This document shows positions 41,807 through 49,389 of a stretch of DNA of 64,000 nt, piece after piece (positions within the stretch are counted from its first letter, which is position 1; each line of letters opens with the position of its first letter). Location: assembly GCA_946402065.1 (NCBI GenBank), contig CAMIVR010000010.1, forward strand, positions 1 through 64,000. The letters are read 5' to 3'. A program made the position numbers and the translations under genes. The notes beneath the pieces were generated by a model that ran no database searches, was not told where the DNA came from, and saw only the letters and a program-made list of their open reading frames with translations. The stretch comes from an uncultured Brevibacillus sp. GTDB taxonomy: Bacteria > Bacillota > Bacilli > Brevibacillales > Brevibacillaceae.

Positions 41807-42472
41807 TTAAGGTGTATAGACTGCTTTTAAATGCTGAATATTCCACATGATGCGCTGCCCTTCACCAGTTACCAACTCTAGCAGGTTGTTTTCAATCTTC
41901 TGCAGCAATCCGATTTTATGGGGATTATCTCCAATGTCAAATACGACTATCCTCCCTTCAAGCTTCTTTAAATGCTCTTCAAAAGTGCGGGGCAAGACCA
42001 TTTTCGCAGGATGAACCGGCAGGTGCTCATCCCCCAGCGTGTACGGCGTGCTGGTCCGATTATACGGCGTCAGCCATTTGAGATGGTGCAGGGCAATAAA
42101 CATCGTCTTGTAGACAGGCGAATAAAAGACAAAGTAATTATTTAAAATACTCGTGACATACCCATGAATGGATTGGTTCCCCGAGACAAAAATCTCGGTA
42201 AAGAGACCTTTGGCATTGTTTAGTATATTGCGGAAAGAGATTTTGTCTGTTTGGCTATCAATCAGCATTTTATCGTTTGAAATTTCTTGAAATTGCGAAT
42301 TTGTGCTAATCCTCATATTTTGCACTTGCATAAGAGGAATATAGCGGTAATGCTCGCCCGAATTGATGACGAGGATGTCCAGACCGTAGTCTACGAGCAT
42401 TCCAAAGACTTTGATTTTTCCGGACAGCTCTATGGATACAAAGTTATTCAAGTATTGATCGAGCTGGTTCAC
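41807..42472 (-). CDS. Sm-like/DUF2642-type spore-coat-associated protein
   Basis: 221 aa from GTG 42472 (GGAGG six bases upstream; a TTG two codons earlier touches it). It has three successive ~60-residue beta-rich segments with the wording NNFVSIELSGKIKVFGMLVDYG...LVINSGEHYRYIPL, GLFTEIFVSGNQSIHGYVTSI and EGRIVVFDIGDNPHKIGLLQKI. Each resembles the Sm-like fold seen in CotB and DUF2642 proteins. A paralogous relation to the CotB-like gene 136 bases upstream (in minus-strand sense) is likely. The coat role is inferred from fold and context only. Confidence 0.7.
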   Translation of the reverse strand: MNQLDQYLNNFVSIELSGKIKVFGMLVDYGLDILVINSGEHYRYIPLMQVQNMRISTNSQFQEISNDKMLIDSQTDKISFRNILNNAKGLFTEIFVSGNQSIHGYVTSILNNYFVFYSPVYKTMFIALHHLKWLTPYNRTSTPYTLGDEHLPVHPAKMVLPRTFEEHLKKLEGRIVVFDIGDNPHKIGLLQKIENNLLELVTGEGQRIMWNIQHLKAVYTP

Positions 42473-42554
42473 ACGCAACCTCCTTCTGCCGATACTCCCT
42501 GAATATCAGCACAACTTTATTACGCAAATGCGAGAGCACTTCCTCTTGCCCAAA

Positions 42555-42597
42555 TAGGTGCATTGGAGGTCACGTCAGACGTCAGCCAATGCACCTA
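42555..42597 (-). terminator. Hairpin after the CotB-like gene
   Basis: 12-bp perfect stem TAGGTGCATTGG (42555-42566) with CCAATGCACCTA (42586-42597). The 19-base loop contains a second small ACGTC dyad. It lies 11 bases after the stop; on the minus strand ATTTGG follows. Confidence 0.55.
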
Positions 42598-42607
42598 CGT
42601 GTCTTCT

Positions 42608-43645
42608 TTAGACCCTTCTCGCTCTTTGCCGGGACACCACAGTCGTACTCTTTATTGGCCGAGATGAGCGTGTAACTTGGGAAGCACGCTGTCTATGGTC
42701 TTTCCTTACCGTGCTGGAGAAGATCGGGCGATTTCCCATTCGATTTTGGCGGGAGTTGGTCGGCATCCTTCTGCTGCGGTTCGACCGGTTGCCATATCTG
42801 CTTGCATATCTGTTGCCATATCTGCTCGCAGATCGTCTAACGTACCGGTTGGCATACCTCGTATACTGGCGGCTGCTTTTTTGCTGTGACTGTTGACTTT
42901 GGCTCTCGCCTTGCTGCTGAGAACCTTGATTTTGGCTGGAATTCTGGCCTTGCGTCTGATCCGACTCCTGCTGAGCTGCTTCTGCCTCTTTGTAGCTGAA
43001 ATTGCGTACATGGAATCGGGAAATGTAATACACCTCTTTGTTGACGATCATGGTAATGTACTCATCTGTGCTGGCTGACACGACCCCTTCCAGAGCTTCC
43101 GGTCCGCCACGATTGATTTTGATCCAGCGATGCTGCAGACTCCTCAGCAGTTCACCCATGTTACTGCCAGTGATATACGCTGTGCCGCCTTTCATCTCTT
43201 CCTGGACAGAAGTATCTTCATTGATACTTTTGACATGGCTGGTTTGATAGTAGAGGACACCATCCTCTTTTGTATTTATGACGAAGTAATCCTCACCCAC
43301 GCCGAGCAAGCGTCCGGTTCTCGATTCGGGACCGCCTCGATCGACCCGAACGAATTTGTTTTTCAAACCCTGGAGAATATCGGAGAGCGATTCGATTTCC
43401 TCGTAACTGCCGGACGTATCAGTTGACCGTTCCGCGGATCCGGAGATCTTGTTTGACTCCTCACAGACACTTTTGATGTGCTCGAGATTGTAATAGATAA
43501 TGCCGTCTTTTTCTGTCTCCAGAACGAGAATGTTGTTGTTAACCGCGAGCACTTTTCCGTTGCGAGATTCCGGCCCGGCTTTGTACACTCGTATGACCTT
43601 CCCCACCATCGAACGTAAAAAACCCGTCTCCGCATTATTTCTCAT
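42608..43645 (-). CDS. cotB: Spore coat protein CotB-like
   Basis: 345 aa from ATG 43645 (AGGGG seven bases before). Three Sm-like repeats each carry a GGPE or AGPE turn: KVIRVYKAGPESRNGKVLAV, FVRVDRGGPESRTGRLLGVG and WIKINRGGPEALEGVVSAS. The same order and wording occur in B. subtilis CotB. The C-terminal third (about residues 225-345) is low-complexity, Gln/Ser- then Arg/Tyr/Asn/Ser-rich (NRYVRRSASRYGNRY), where CotB has its Ser/Lys repeats phosphorylated by CotH. Here the tail is Tyr/Arg-rich, so modification could differ. Outer coat location is expected. Confidence 0.88.
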   Translation of the reverse strand: MRNNAETGFLRSMVGKVIRVYKAGPESRNGKVLAVNNNILVLETEKDGIIYYNLEHIKSVCEESNKISGSAERSTDTSGSYEEIESLSDILQGLKNKFVRVDRGGPESRTGRLLGVGEDYFVINTKEDGVLYYQTSHVKSINEDTSVQEEMKGGTAYITGSNMGELLRSLQHRWIKINRGGPEALEGVVSASTDEYITMIVNKEVYYISRFHVRNFSYKEAEAAQQESDQTQGQNSSQNQGSQQQGESQSQQSQQKSSRQYTRYANRYVRRSASRYGNRYASRYGNRSNRSRRMPTNSRQNRMGNRPIFSSTVRKDHRQRASQVTRSSRPIKSTTVVSRQRARRV

Positions 43646-43901
43646 CAGATATCCCCTCTCATTTGTCTGCAAGGTTTATTTGTTATGCATGTATATGTGC
43701 CGGGAAATGAGATGAGATAAGCATTTTCACTATTTCTTGAAAATTGGTCTCCTAACGATCAGCTAATGCCACTAGACTACCTCCTCTAGGAAAATCCGCT
43801 CTTGTTGATAGGTACATTCCGTAGAGTTTGCAAAATCCGGTGAATAGTATGTAAAAACCCTGGCGTTGCCAGTCCAGTTCATCCGAGAGGAGAGGGATGT
43901 C

Positions 43902-44702
43902 TTGAGCTTTTATCGCAAGATCGGCAAGTGGGCAAAATACTGCCACATGCGATCTGACCCTGTGTTATCGCCGACGCTGGCGGAAACAGAGCCATTGGAT
44001 GAGCAATCGTTTTGGAATTTTCTGGATCGCTATAAGAAAGTCATACTGAAGCCGGTCAGCGGGGCACGCGGTGCGGGAATATTGGTTGTGACGAAAGTGG
44101 CAGATCATTGCTACGCAGTGAAAATACGCAAAAAACGTTACTGGATGAAATCGCGTAAACGCCTGTATTCCTTTATAAAGGCAATCGCAAAACGACGACC
44201 TTATCTCGTTCAGCGATTTGTTTATTTCGCGCGTCTGGATAATCGCCTGTTTGACCTGCGCATAATGGTTCAACGCGACAAGAATTTTGCCTGGACAGTG
44301 ACAGGTAGATTAGCCAAGCTTGCCTATTACGGATACAGTGTGACCAATCCGGAGAAAAAAGTCCTGTCGGTAGCGTCTGTGCTAAACCGCTCTGCCGTCA
44401 ACACATGTTCACCTGATGGCCTGATAGAGCAAATCGATTCTCTCGCCTTGCGGGCAGCCGATCGACTCGCAGAACCATATCCAAAGCTATCGATCATCGG
44501 CTTTGATATAGGCGTCGATGTCGAGGGGAAAATTTGGTTGATCGAGGCCAATTTTCTCCCCGCCATCTACTGGTTTAAACAACTGCCCGAGCAATCCGCC
44601 TATGCTGCTATCATCGCTCATAAAAAGCTGAGTTTCCCCCGCTCGCCTCAACAGAATCAGATTTCTCTTCCAAACGACGAGGAGTTTTATTTCTATCACT
44701 GA
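43902..44702 (+). CDS. YheC/YheD-type ATP-grasp spore-coat-associated protein
   Basis: 266 aa from TTG 43902 (GAGGAGAGG six bases before); the in-frame ATG at 43866 has no site. The ATP-grasp fold is seen in VILKPVSGARGAGILVV (nucleotide-binding Lys and Gly loop), PYLVQRFVYF, LFDLRIMVQR and the metal-binding ending GFDIGVDVEGKIWLIEANFLP. YheC/D proteins are linked to the endospore coat in Bacilli, but their product is unknown. The C-terminus is NDEEFYFYH, an acidic/aromatic tail like that of the HipA-like neighbour. It is divergent from cotB. Confidence 0.85.
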   Translation: MSFYRKIGKWAKYCHMRSDPVLSPTLAETEPLDEQSFWNFLDRYKKVILKPVSGARGAGILVVTKVADHCYAVKIRKKRYWMKSRKRLYSFIKAIAKRRPYLVQRFVYFARLDNRLFDLRIMVQRDKNFAWTVTGRLAKLAYYGYSVTNPEKKVLSVASVLNRSAVNTCSPDGLIEQIDSLALRAADRLAEPYPKLSIIGFDIGVDVEGKIWLIEANFLPAIYWFKQLPEQSAYAAIIAHKKLSFPRSPQQNQISLPNDEEFYFYH

Positions 44703-44863
44703 TGGGTTGGTGGCCTGTGTTTGATCGAGAACCGGTTCACTCTGTCGGTGCCAAAAACTCTCGACTTATTGCCAGGGCCTCCTCCTCCGTGAAGAGCCAC
44801 TCTTCGGAAATCGTTTTGTCATACGATTGCCCGCCCGGGTCCGCAGGTTGCACTCAGCGGTTT

Positions 44864-45418
44864 TTATTCCGCTTTCGCATCCATCCCGATTTTTCGCCCG
44901 GGATAATACATTTTCGCTTCATTGACCGGATTTACTTTTGCGGTAATTTCTGTTGCAGCGAGTTTATAGACGGCGACTTTTGCCCCGTGCGAAGAAACAT
45001 ACTTCAGAACATGCTGCTTGGACAGCGGCGAATCGTAGTAACCGGGGACGTACTTGTCCAGCAGCTGCTGCAAGGCTGCTGTCGCCTCCTCAATCTCCCC
45101 TACTCGCTCTACCTGTCCAAACACCATGACGCTCATATACGCAGTGTCGGTTTCTGCCGGAACCGGATGGGCGATCGTGCCGTACGCCTCACAGACGAGA
45201 AAACAGGCGCGTTGATTCGTCTGCATAATCGTCTCTTTGCGGCCCGCATCGGCACCGTGAAAGTAAATCGCATTGTCGTACCAGACAAAATTAAGCGGAA
45301 CGACATAGGGCTGGTCCCCGTCCGCCAGTGCGAGCGAACCAATCTCTGCCTTTGCCAAAAAGTCGTTGATTTGCTGCTGATCGTCACATGTACGGGAGCT
45401 GTACCTGATCGTATTCAT
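44864..45418 (-). CDS. Pyridoxamine 5'-phosphate oxidase-like flavin-binding protein
   Basis: 184 aa from ATG 45418 (AAGGAG eight bases upstream; a GTG three codons earlier is also open). The split-barrel FMN-binding fold is suggested by IGSLALADGDQPYVVPLNFVWYDNAIYFHGA and RACFLVCEAYG, as in the PNPOx-like/NimA-like family. These proteins bind flavin or heme; this one's reaction is unknown. It sits inside the spore-surface neighbourhood but on the opposite strand, with no evidence of a link. Confidence 0.85.
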   Translation of the reverse strand: MNTIRYSSRTCDDQQQINDFLAKAEIGSLALADGDQPYVVPLNFVWYDNAIYFHGADAGRKETIMQTNQRACFLVCEAYGTIAHPVPAETDTAYMSVMVFGQVERVGEIEEATAALQQLLDKYVPGYYDSPLSKQHVLKYVSSHGAKVAVYKLAATEITAKVNPVNEAKMYYPGRKIGMDAKAE

Positions 45419-45607
45419 CCTTCCCACTCCTTCTCAATATGCTTGATGCATGTATACACAAGATTGTAGGAGATCGACTGACCTTTTCATATGGTCAGTT
45501 CCTTTTATTTTGATCAGGACAGAATCATCACGAAAATGGGTATCTGTCTAATGCACTCCTGACCATCCAGGCATAATGTATGGTATCTATGTATAGGAGG
45601 CCTGAGG

Positions 45608-45859
45608 TTGAAAAGGAAAAACGACTGTATTCCATACGATCAGCCAGTCTATCATTACCGGCCCGCAAGACAGGAGCTGCCGGGAGCGTCGCCATTTATC
45701 ACCCATCTTCAGCAGCAAGTCGGAAAATCGATCACGGTCGTGACTTCATCGGATAAATTGCTTGGTACTCTCGCTGCTGTATATTCAGACCACATCGCCC
45801 TGAGAAGAGACTCAACGATTTACCATATCCCCCTTTTCAGCATCGTCTATTTTTATTGA
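45608..45859 (+). CDS. Small DUF2642-like (Sm-like) protein, probable spore-coat component
   Basis: 83 aa. TTG start at 45608 with AGGAGG five bases upstream. A Tyr/Pro-rich N-terminus (YDQPVYHYRPARQE) precedes a compact Sm-like domain with VGKSITVVTSSDKLLGTLAAVYSDHIALRRDSTIYHIPL. This is the DUF2642/CotB single-repeat pattern. It ends in SIVYFY. Similar small proteins are spore-associated in Bacillales; the role here is inferred from family and neighbours. Confidence 0.72.
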   Translation: MKRKNDCIPYDQPVYHYRPARQELPGASPFITHLQQQVGKSITVVTSSDKLLGTLAAVYSDHIALRRDSTIYHIPLFSIVYFY

Positions 45860-45981
45860 CTGCAAGCAGGCAAGCCGCGATCACGCGTTACTTTTTTTCA
45901 AGAGTAACGCGTTTTCTGCTGTTTTTTACTGAAACTTCTGCTCTCTTGTCAACGTCGAATGATGTAGAGAGGAGCGGAATT

Positions 45982-47256
45982 ATGAGAGTAGAAAAACGTC
46001 GAATTGCCCTTGCTTTGTTGACAATCCTTGTCTGTAGCGGCTGTGCCGTCAATCAGGCGAGCGGCGGTGATCCCCAGGTGAGCACGGGTCAGATTCAAGC
46101 CCAGCAGCAGTTGGCCGATAAGGTGGACCAAGCGGCTGAATCGATGACCTCCTCGCCTGCACCAGACCCGTCACCCGCTGACCAGCCAGCCGATCCGCCG
46201 GAGGAAAAAGCGGAAAAACTCGTCCCGTACAAGGGGCCTGTTGAACACATCTTTTTTCACCCGTTGATCGCCTATCCGGAGCTCGCCTTCGACAACGATT
46301 CGATGTCAAAAGGCTATGACGACTGGTTTGTCACCGTCAAAGAATTTGATAAAATCATTCAGTCCCTGTATGCGAACAATTACATTCTCGTCGACATCCA
46401 CTCGTTGATTGATGAGACGCAGCAGAACGGCAAAACTATCGTCACGCAAAAAGAACTGCTGCTGCCGGAGAACAAGAAACCGCTGGTGCTCTCGATCGAC
46501 GACATGAATTACTACGACTACATGCTGCAAAACGGCAACGTCTACAAGCTTATCCTGGACGACCAGGGAAACATCGCTACCTATTCGCTCACACCCGCCG
46601 GCGAGAAGAACATAGCCTATGACAATGAAATCATTCCGATTCTTGACCAGTTCGTAAAGGAGCACAGCGATTTTTCGTTTCACGGCGCCAAAGGCGTCAT
46701 TGCTTTGACCGGCTACCAGGGTGTGCTTGGCTATCGCACGAATCTGCTGGACTCGCCTACATACGCCACGGAGAAAGAAGAAGCGCTGAAAGTCATCAAA
46801 CGCTTGAAAGAGACAGGCTGGACCTTCGCCTCCCACGGCTACGGTCACCTCGACGCCAACAAAGTAAGCTACGATCGATTGGCCAGTGACACGCAGCAGT
46901 GGAAAAAAGAAGTAGAATCCTTGACCGGCCCAGTCAATGTCTATATTTACCCATACGGCAGCCGCGTCGAGACGGATAGCAAAAAGTACCGTCTCCTCGT
47001 AGATTCCGGCTTTGACATCCTCTGCTCGGTCGGGCCTGCGCCCTATTTAAAAGTCAAGCCTGATGCACTCATGATGGACCGCCGCCATATCGACGGCATT
47101 TCGCTGAAGACGCAGGGAGAGCGGATGCTCGGACTGTTTAACGCCAGTGAAGTGATCGACTCCGTCAGACCCGTGGATCCCAAGCCGAATGTCGCTGCGG
47201 GCAAGCAACCGCCAGCAAAGAAAGCGAGTCCCTCAACTTCAGCCGTGAAAAAATAA
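45982..47256 (+). CDS. Polysaccharide deacetylase (NodB domain) lipoprotein
   Basis: 424 aa from ATG 45982 (GAGGAG seven bases before). Lipoprotein signal with lipobox CSGC (Cys near residue 20), then a Gln/Pro/Asp-rich linker. The NodB-type domain has LVLSIDDMNYYDYML for the metal-binding Asp pair (canonical TFDDG is altered to SIDDM), FASHGYGHLDA for the His-x-x-x-His zinc site and VNVYIYPYGSRVE. It probably de-N-acetylates cell-wall glycans at the outer face of the membrane. A Lys/Pro-rich tail follows. A second lipoprotein gene starts 116 bases downstream. Confidence 0.88.
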   Translation: MRVEKRRIALALLTILVCSGCAVNQASGGDPQVSTGQIQAQQQLADKVDQAAESMTSSPAPDPSPADQPADPPEEKAEKLVPYKGPVEHIFFHPLIAYPELAFDNDSMSKGYDDWFVTVKEFDKIIQSLYANNYILVDIHSLIDETQQNGKTIVTQKELLLPENKKPLVLSIDDMNYYDYMLQNGNVYKLILDDQGNIATYSLTPAGEKNIAYDNEIIPILDQFVKEHSDFSFHGAKGVIALTGYQGVLGYRTNLLDSPTYATEKEEALKVIKRLKETGWTFASHGYGHLDANKVSYDRLASDTQQWKKEVESLTGPVNVYIYPYGSRVETDSKKYRLLVDSGFDILCSVGPAPYLKVKPDALMMDRRHIDGISLKTQGERMLGLFNASEVIDSVRPVDPKPNVAAGKQPPAKKASPSTSAVKK

Positions 47257-47372
47257 CCGGCCAGCCTTTTTTTGTGAACGGATGACTCGATGTGCCCAGG
47301 CATTCACGCGTATGCGGCTGTGAAATAGCTAGACAAGTGCAACGATAAAATAGTGTAAGGGTGAAATTCCGG

Positions 47373-47966
47373 ATGAAAAAAGCTCTGCTAGTAATCTCAG
47401 CAACGATCGTGGTCTTAGGCGTCAGCGGTTGTCAAACGGCAGCTGTACAAGATTCGGATTCTGCAGGAAATAGCAGCAAAGAAGCGCCACAGTCGATCAT
47501 CGAAACGAGCTCTCCAGCCGCAGGCACTGCCAATGCGGCAGATCAAGCGAAGAGTCCTTCACCAGCGGCAAGCAACAGCTCGGCAAGCTACCAAAAAATT
47601 TCCCGCTATCTGGAAGAAGAGTCCAAGAAAGCTTTTTCGCCTTACTACGAGCTGCTGGACTCTACCGTGTCAGATTATCAGGAAGCAACCGTTGACGGTA
47701 ATGTAGAAGCCACATTCGGCTATACTTTGGTACACAAAAATTTTGACAAAGACCCCGATACCGTCGACTACATTCAAAAGGCCAAAGAAACAGGTGATCC
47801 GCATTACCAGCAACTGCACGATGAATATTTGGCACCAAAGGAAATGAGCTTTCACTTGAAAGCCGTGATCGATAAGACCGACTCGATCACGCTGTATTCA
47901 AATGCCAGCCCCAAAGGGGTTCAATGGGAGAAAGTAACCATGGCTGATTTTGTCTTGAAGAAATAA
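47373..47966 (+). CDS. Putative lipoprotein of unknown function
   Basis: 197 aa from ATG 47373 (AAGGGTG nine bases upstream). Signal peptide with lipobox VSGC (Cys near residue 20), then an Ala/Ser/Pro-rich linker to about residue 75. A folded domain follows with YYELLDSTVSDYQEATVDGNVEATFGYTLV and SITLYSNASPKGVQWEKV. I do not recognise the family. It is next to the NodB lipoprotein and could be co-transcribed with it; a large hairpin ends the unit. Confidence 0.8.
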   Translation: MKKALLVISATIVVLGVSGCQTAAVQDSDSAGNSSKEAPQSIIETSSPAAGTANAADQAKSPSPAASNSSASYQKISRYLEEESKKAFSPYYELLDSTVSDYQEATVDGNVEATFGYTLVHKNFDKDPDTVDYIQKAKETGDPHYQQLHDEYLAPKEMSFHLKAVIDKTDSITLYSNASPKGVQWEKVTMADFVLKK

Positions 47967-47980
47967 GGCACGCATGCCAA

Positions 47981-48050
47981 AAGAGCACCTTTCACGTTTG
48001 GTATTTCGGGAAAGCCATAAGCTCCCCATACCGGACAGGAAGGTGCTCTT
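47981..48050. repeat. 70-base structured inverted repeat after the lipoprotein gene
   Basis: Outer 11-bp perfect arms AAGAGCACCTT (47981-47991) and AAGGTGCTCTT (48040-48050) enclose an inner GGTAT/ATACC pair and a GGG/CCC loop. It could serve as a terminator, but the loop is long and the trailing U content is low (CTTCCCTTG). Confidence 0.5.
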
Positions 48051-48214
48051 CCCTTGTACACCACTGCGCCTGCACGGAAAAGCAAGTCCGCAGAATTCAA
48101 TAAAATTAGTGAAATTTCTCTCAAAAGAACGCTGCGAAAGTGCCGTGAGTGCGTTAGACTATAAGGAAGAAACACCCACTCAAAAACAAACAGAGGTAGA
48201 GGGAGGGAACCGAC

Positions 48215-48691
48215 ATGAAAACTGCTGATTTGTCCGACAAGTATCTGCAAGATTTGCAAATTTGTGAATTATCGTTTCAATCTTATGGCAAGCGCCGTGC
48301 CTTCCACGGGCCCATTCATACGGTACGGGTATTGAATGACAACTCGCTTGTGCTGGAAGCATTGGAAACAATCCCGCCAGGCAGCGTGCTGGTTGTCGAC
48401 GGCGGTGGCTCTCGCTACAGCGCACTCGTCGGCGATCGACTGGCCGGGATCGCGGCTGACCGCGGATTGGCAGGCGTCATCATCAATGGCTGCGTGCGCG
48501 ACAGCCGCGAGCTCATAGACATCGACTGCGGGATATTCGCCCTCGGCACGATGCCGCGCAGGAGCGCCAAGAACGGCGAAGGCAGCCGAGATCAAGCGCT
48601 TGTTTTCGGGGGAGTCACGTGGACACCCGGCCATTACGTCTACGCAGACGAAGATGGCGTGGCCATCGCTGACCGGCCTTTGGAACTGTAA
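48215..48691 (+). CDS. RraA-family protein (RNase E regulator / 4-hydroxy-4-methyl-2-oxoglutarate aldolase-like)
   Basis: 158 aa. The family core is TIPPGSVLVVDGGGSRYSALVGDRLAGIAADRGLAGVIINGCVRD, where the Gly-rich loop and the Arg/Asp of CVRD are the metal and pyruvyl site of aldolase members. The length equals RraA. RNase E is absent from most Bacilli, so the aldolase or an unknown role is more plausible. GAGGGAGGGAACCGAC precedes the ATG. It is followed by a strong terminator. Confidence 0.9.
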   Translation: MKTADLSDKYLQDLQICELSFQSYGKRRAFHGPIHTVRVLNDNSLVLEALETIPPGSVLVVDGGGSRYSALVGDRLAGIAADRGLAGVIINGCVRDSRELIDIDCGIFALGTMPRRSAKNGEGSRDQALVFGGVTWTPGHYVYADEDGVAIADRPLEL

Positions 48692-48712
48692 CAGCTCTCC
48701 ACACGATGTGAA

Positions 48713-48740
48713 AGCCCTCCCGGTACCAGTCGGGAGGGCT
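48713..48740. terminator. Terminator between the RraA-like and Ig-like genes
   Basis: 10-bp perfect stem AGCCCTCCCG (48713-48722)/CGGGAGGGCT (48731-48740), 8-base loop, then GTTTTTG on the plus strand. The minus-strand gene stops 8 bases away, so it can serve both. Confidence 0.8.
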
Positions 48741-48747
48741 GTTTTTG

Positions 48748-49140
48748 CTATTCCACTGTGACGCTGATTGTTGCCGTTTTGCCTTTGTACTTCGCTTTGA
48801 CTTTTGTCTTGCCCTTTGCCACTGCGGTGATTTTGCCATCCTTAACGGTAGCGATTTTACTGTCGCTCGTGGACCACGTTGCTTTGGAGGTGACATCTGT
48901 TCCGTCGTAGCTAAGAGTGATTTCTTCGCTCTTGCCTTTTTTCAGGGTAACTTTTTTCGTGCTTGGCTTCAGCTTGGCCTTGGTGCTCTTTTGAGCTTCT
49001 TTGCTGCCTGCCTGTGCTGCTTGTGCGGACACACCTGTCTCAGCAGCCGAGGCGGTCGCTTGTCCACCAAGCGAGACTGGAGCCAGCGTAACGAGTAATG
49101 CGAGTGCGGAACCGATGAGAAGAGCTTTGCTTTTTTTCAT
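48748..49140 (-). CDS. Secreted protein consisting of a single BIG2/Ig-like domain
   Basis: 130 aa from ATG 49140 (GGAGG five bases before). A Sec signal peptide (about residues 1-33, cleavage near ASAAE) is followed by an Ala/Lys/Gln-rich spacer. One Ig-like domain makes up the rest (LKPSTKKVTLKKGKSEEITL, TDVTSKATWSTSD, AVAKGKTKVKAKYKGKTATI). The domain is clearly similar to the C-terminal module of the subtilase at 33392-35626. With no catalytic part it may bind cell wall, polysaccharide or protein partners outside the cell. Highly basic. Confidence 0.85.
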   Translation of the reverse strand: MKKSKALLIGSALALLVTLAPVSLGGQATASAAETGVSAQAAQAGSKEAQKSTKAKLKPSTKKVTLKKGKSEEITLSYDGTDVTSKATWSTSDSKIATVKDGKITAVAKGKTKVKAKYKGKTATISVTVE

Positions 49141-49389
49141 GACAACCTCCATGGTAAGGTAGATTATTTTACCATTTATTGAGACGTAGGCCCGTTCACA
49201 TTCGTTACAGCTTTTTCCTGTTTGCGCAAAATAAAAATGAAAAAAATCAGCAGATACATGACAGGCGGCGCGATGGACAGCCCATGCTTGCAAAGCCGGA
49301 TGGACCGCACCGCTATTTTCGCCGCAAGTACCCGCATGTCTCGCTTCGACTGTGCACCGCCGCTTTATCGCGACGTTTGAACCAGACAA
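49141..49389. other. Spacer with a possible tiny membrane ORF
   Basis: A 53-codon minus-strand frame (49337 to 49176) reads MRVLAAKIAVRS and ends in a hydrophobic segment PPVMYLLIFFIFILRKQEK plus a short tail. It has no ribosome binding site, so it may be the remnant or tail of a lost membrane protein gene. Nothing else is visible. Confidence 0.25.
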
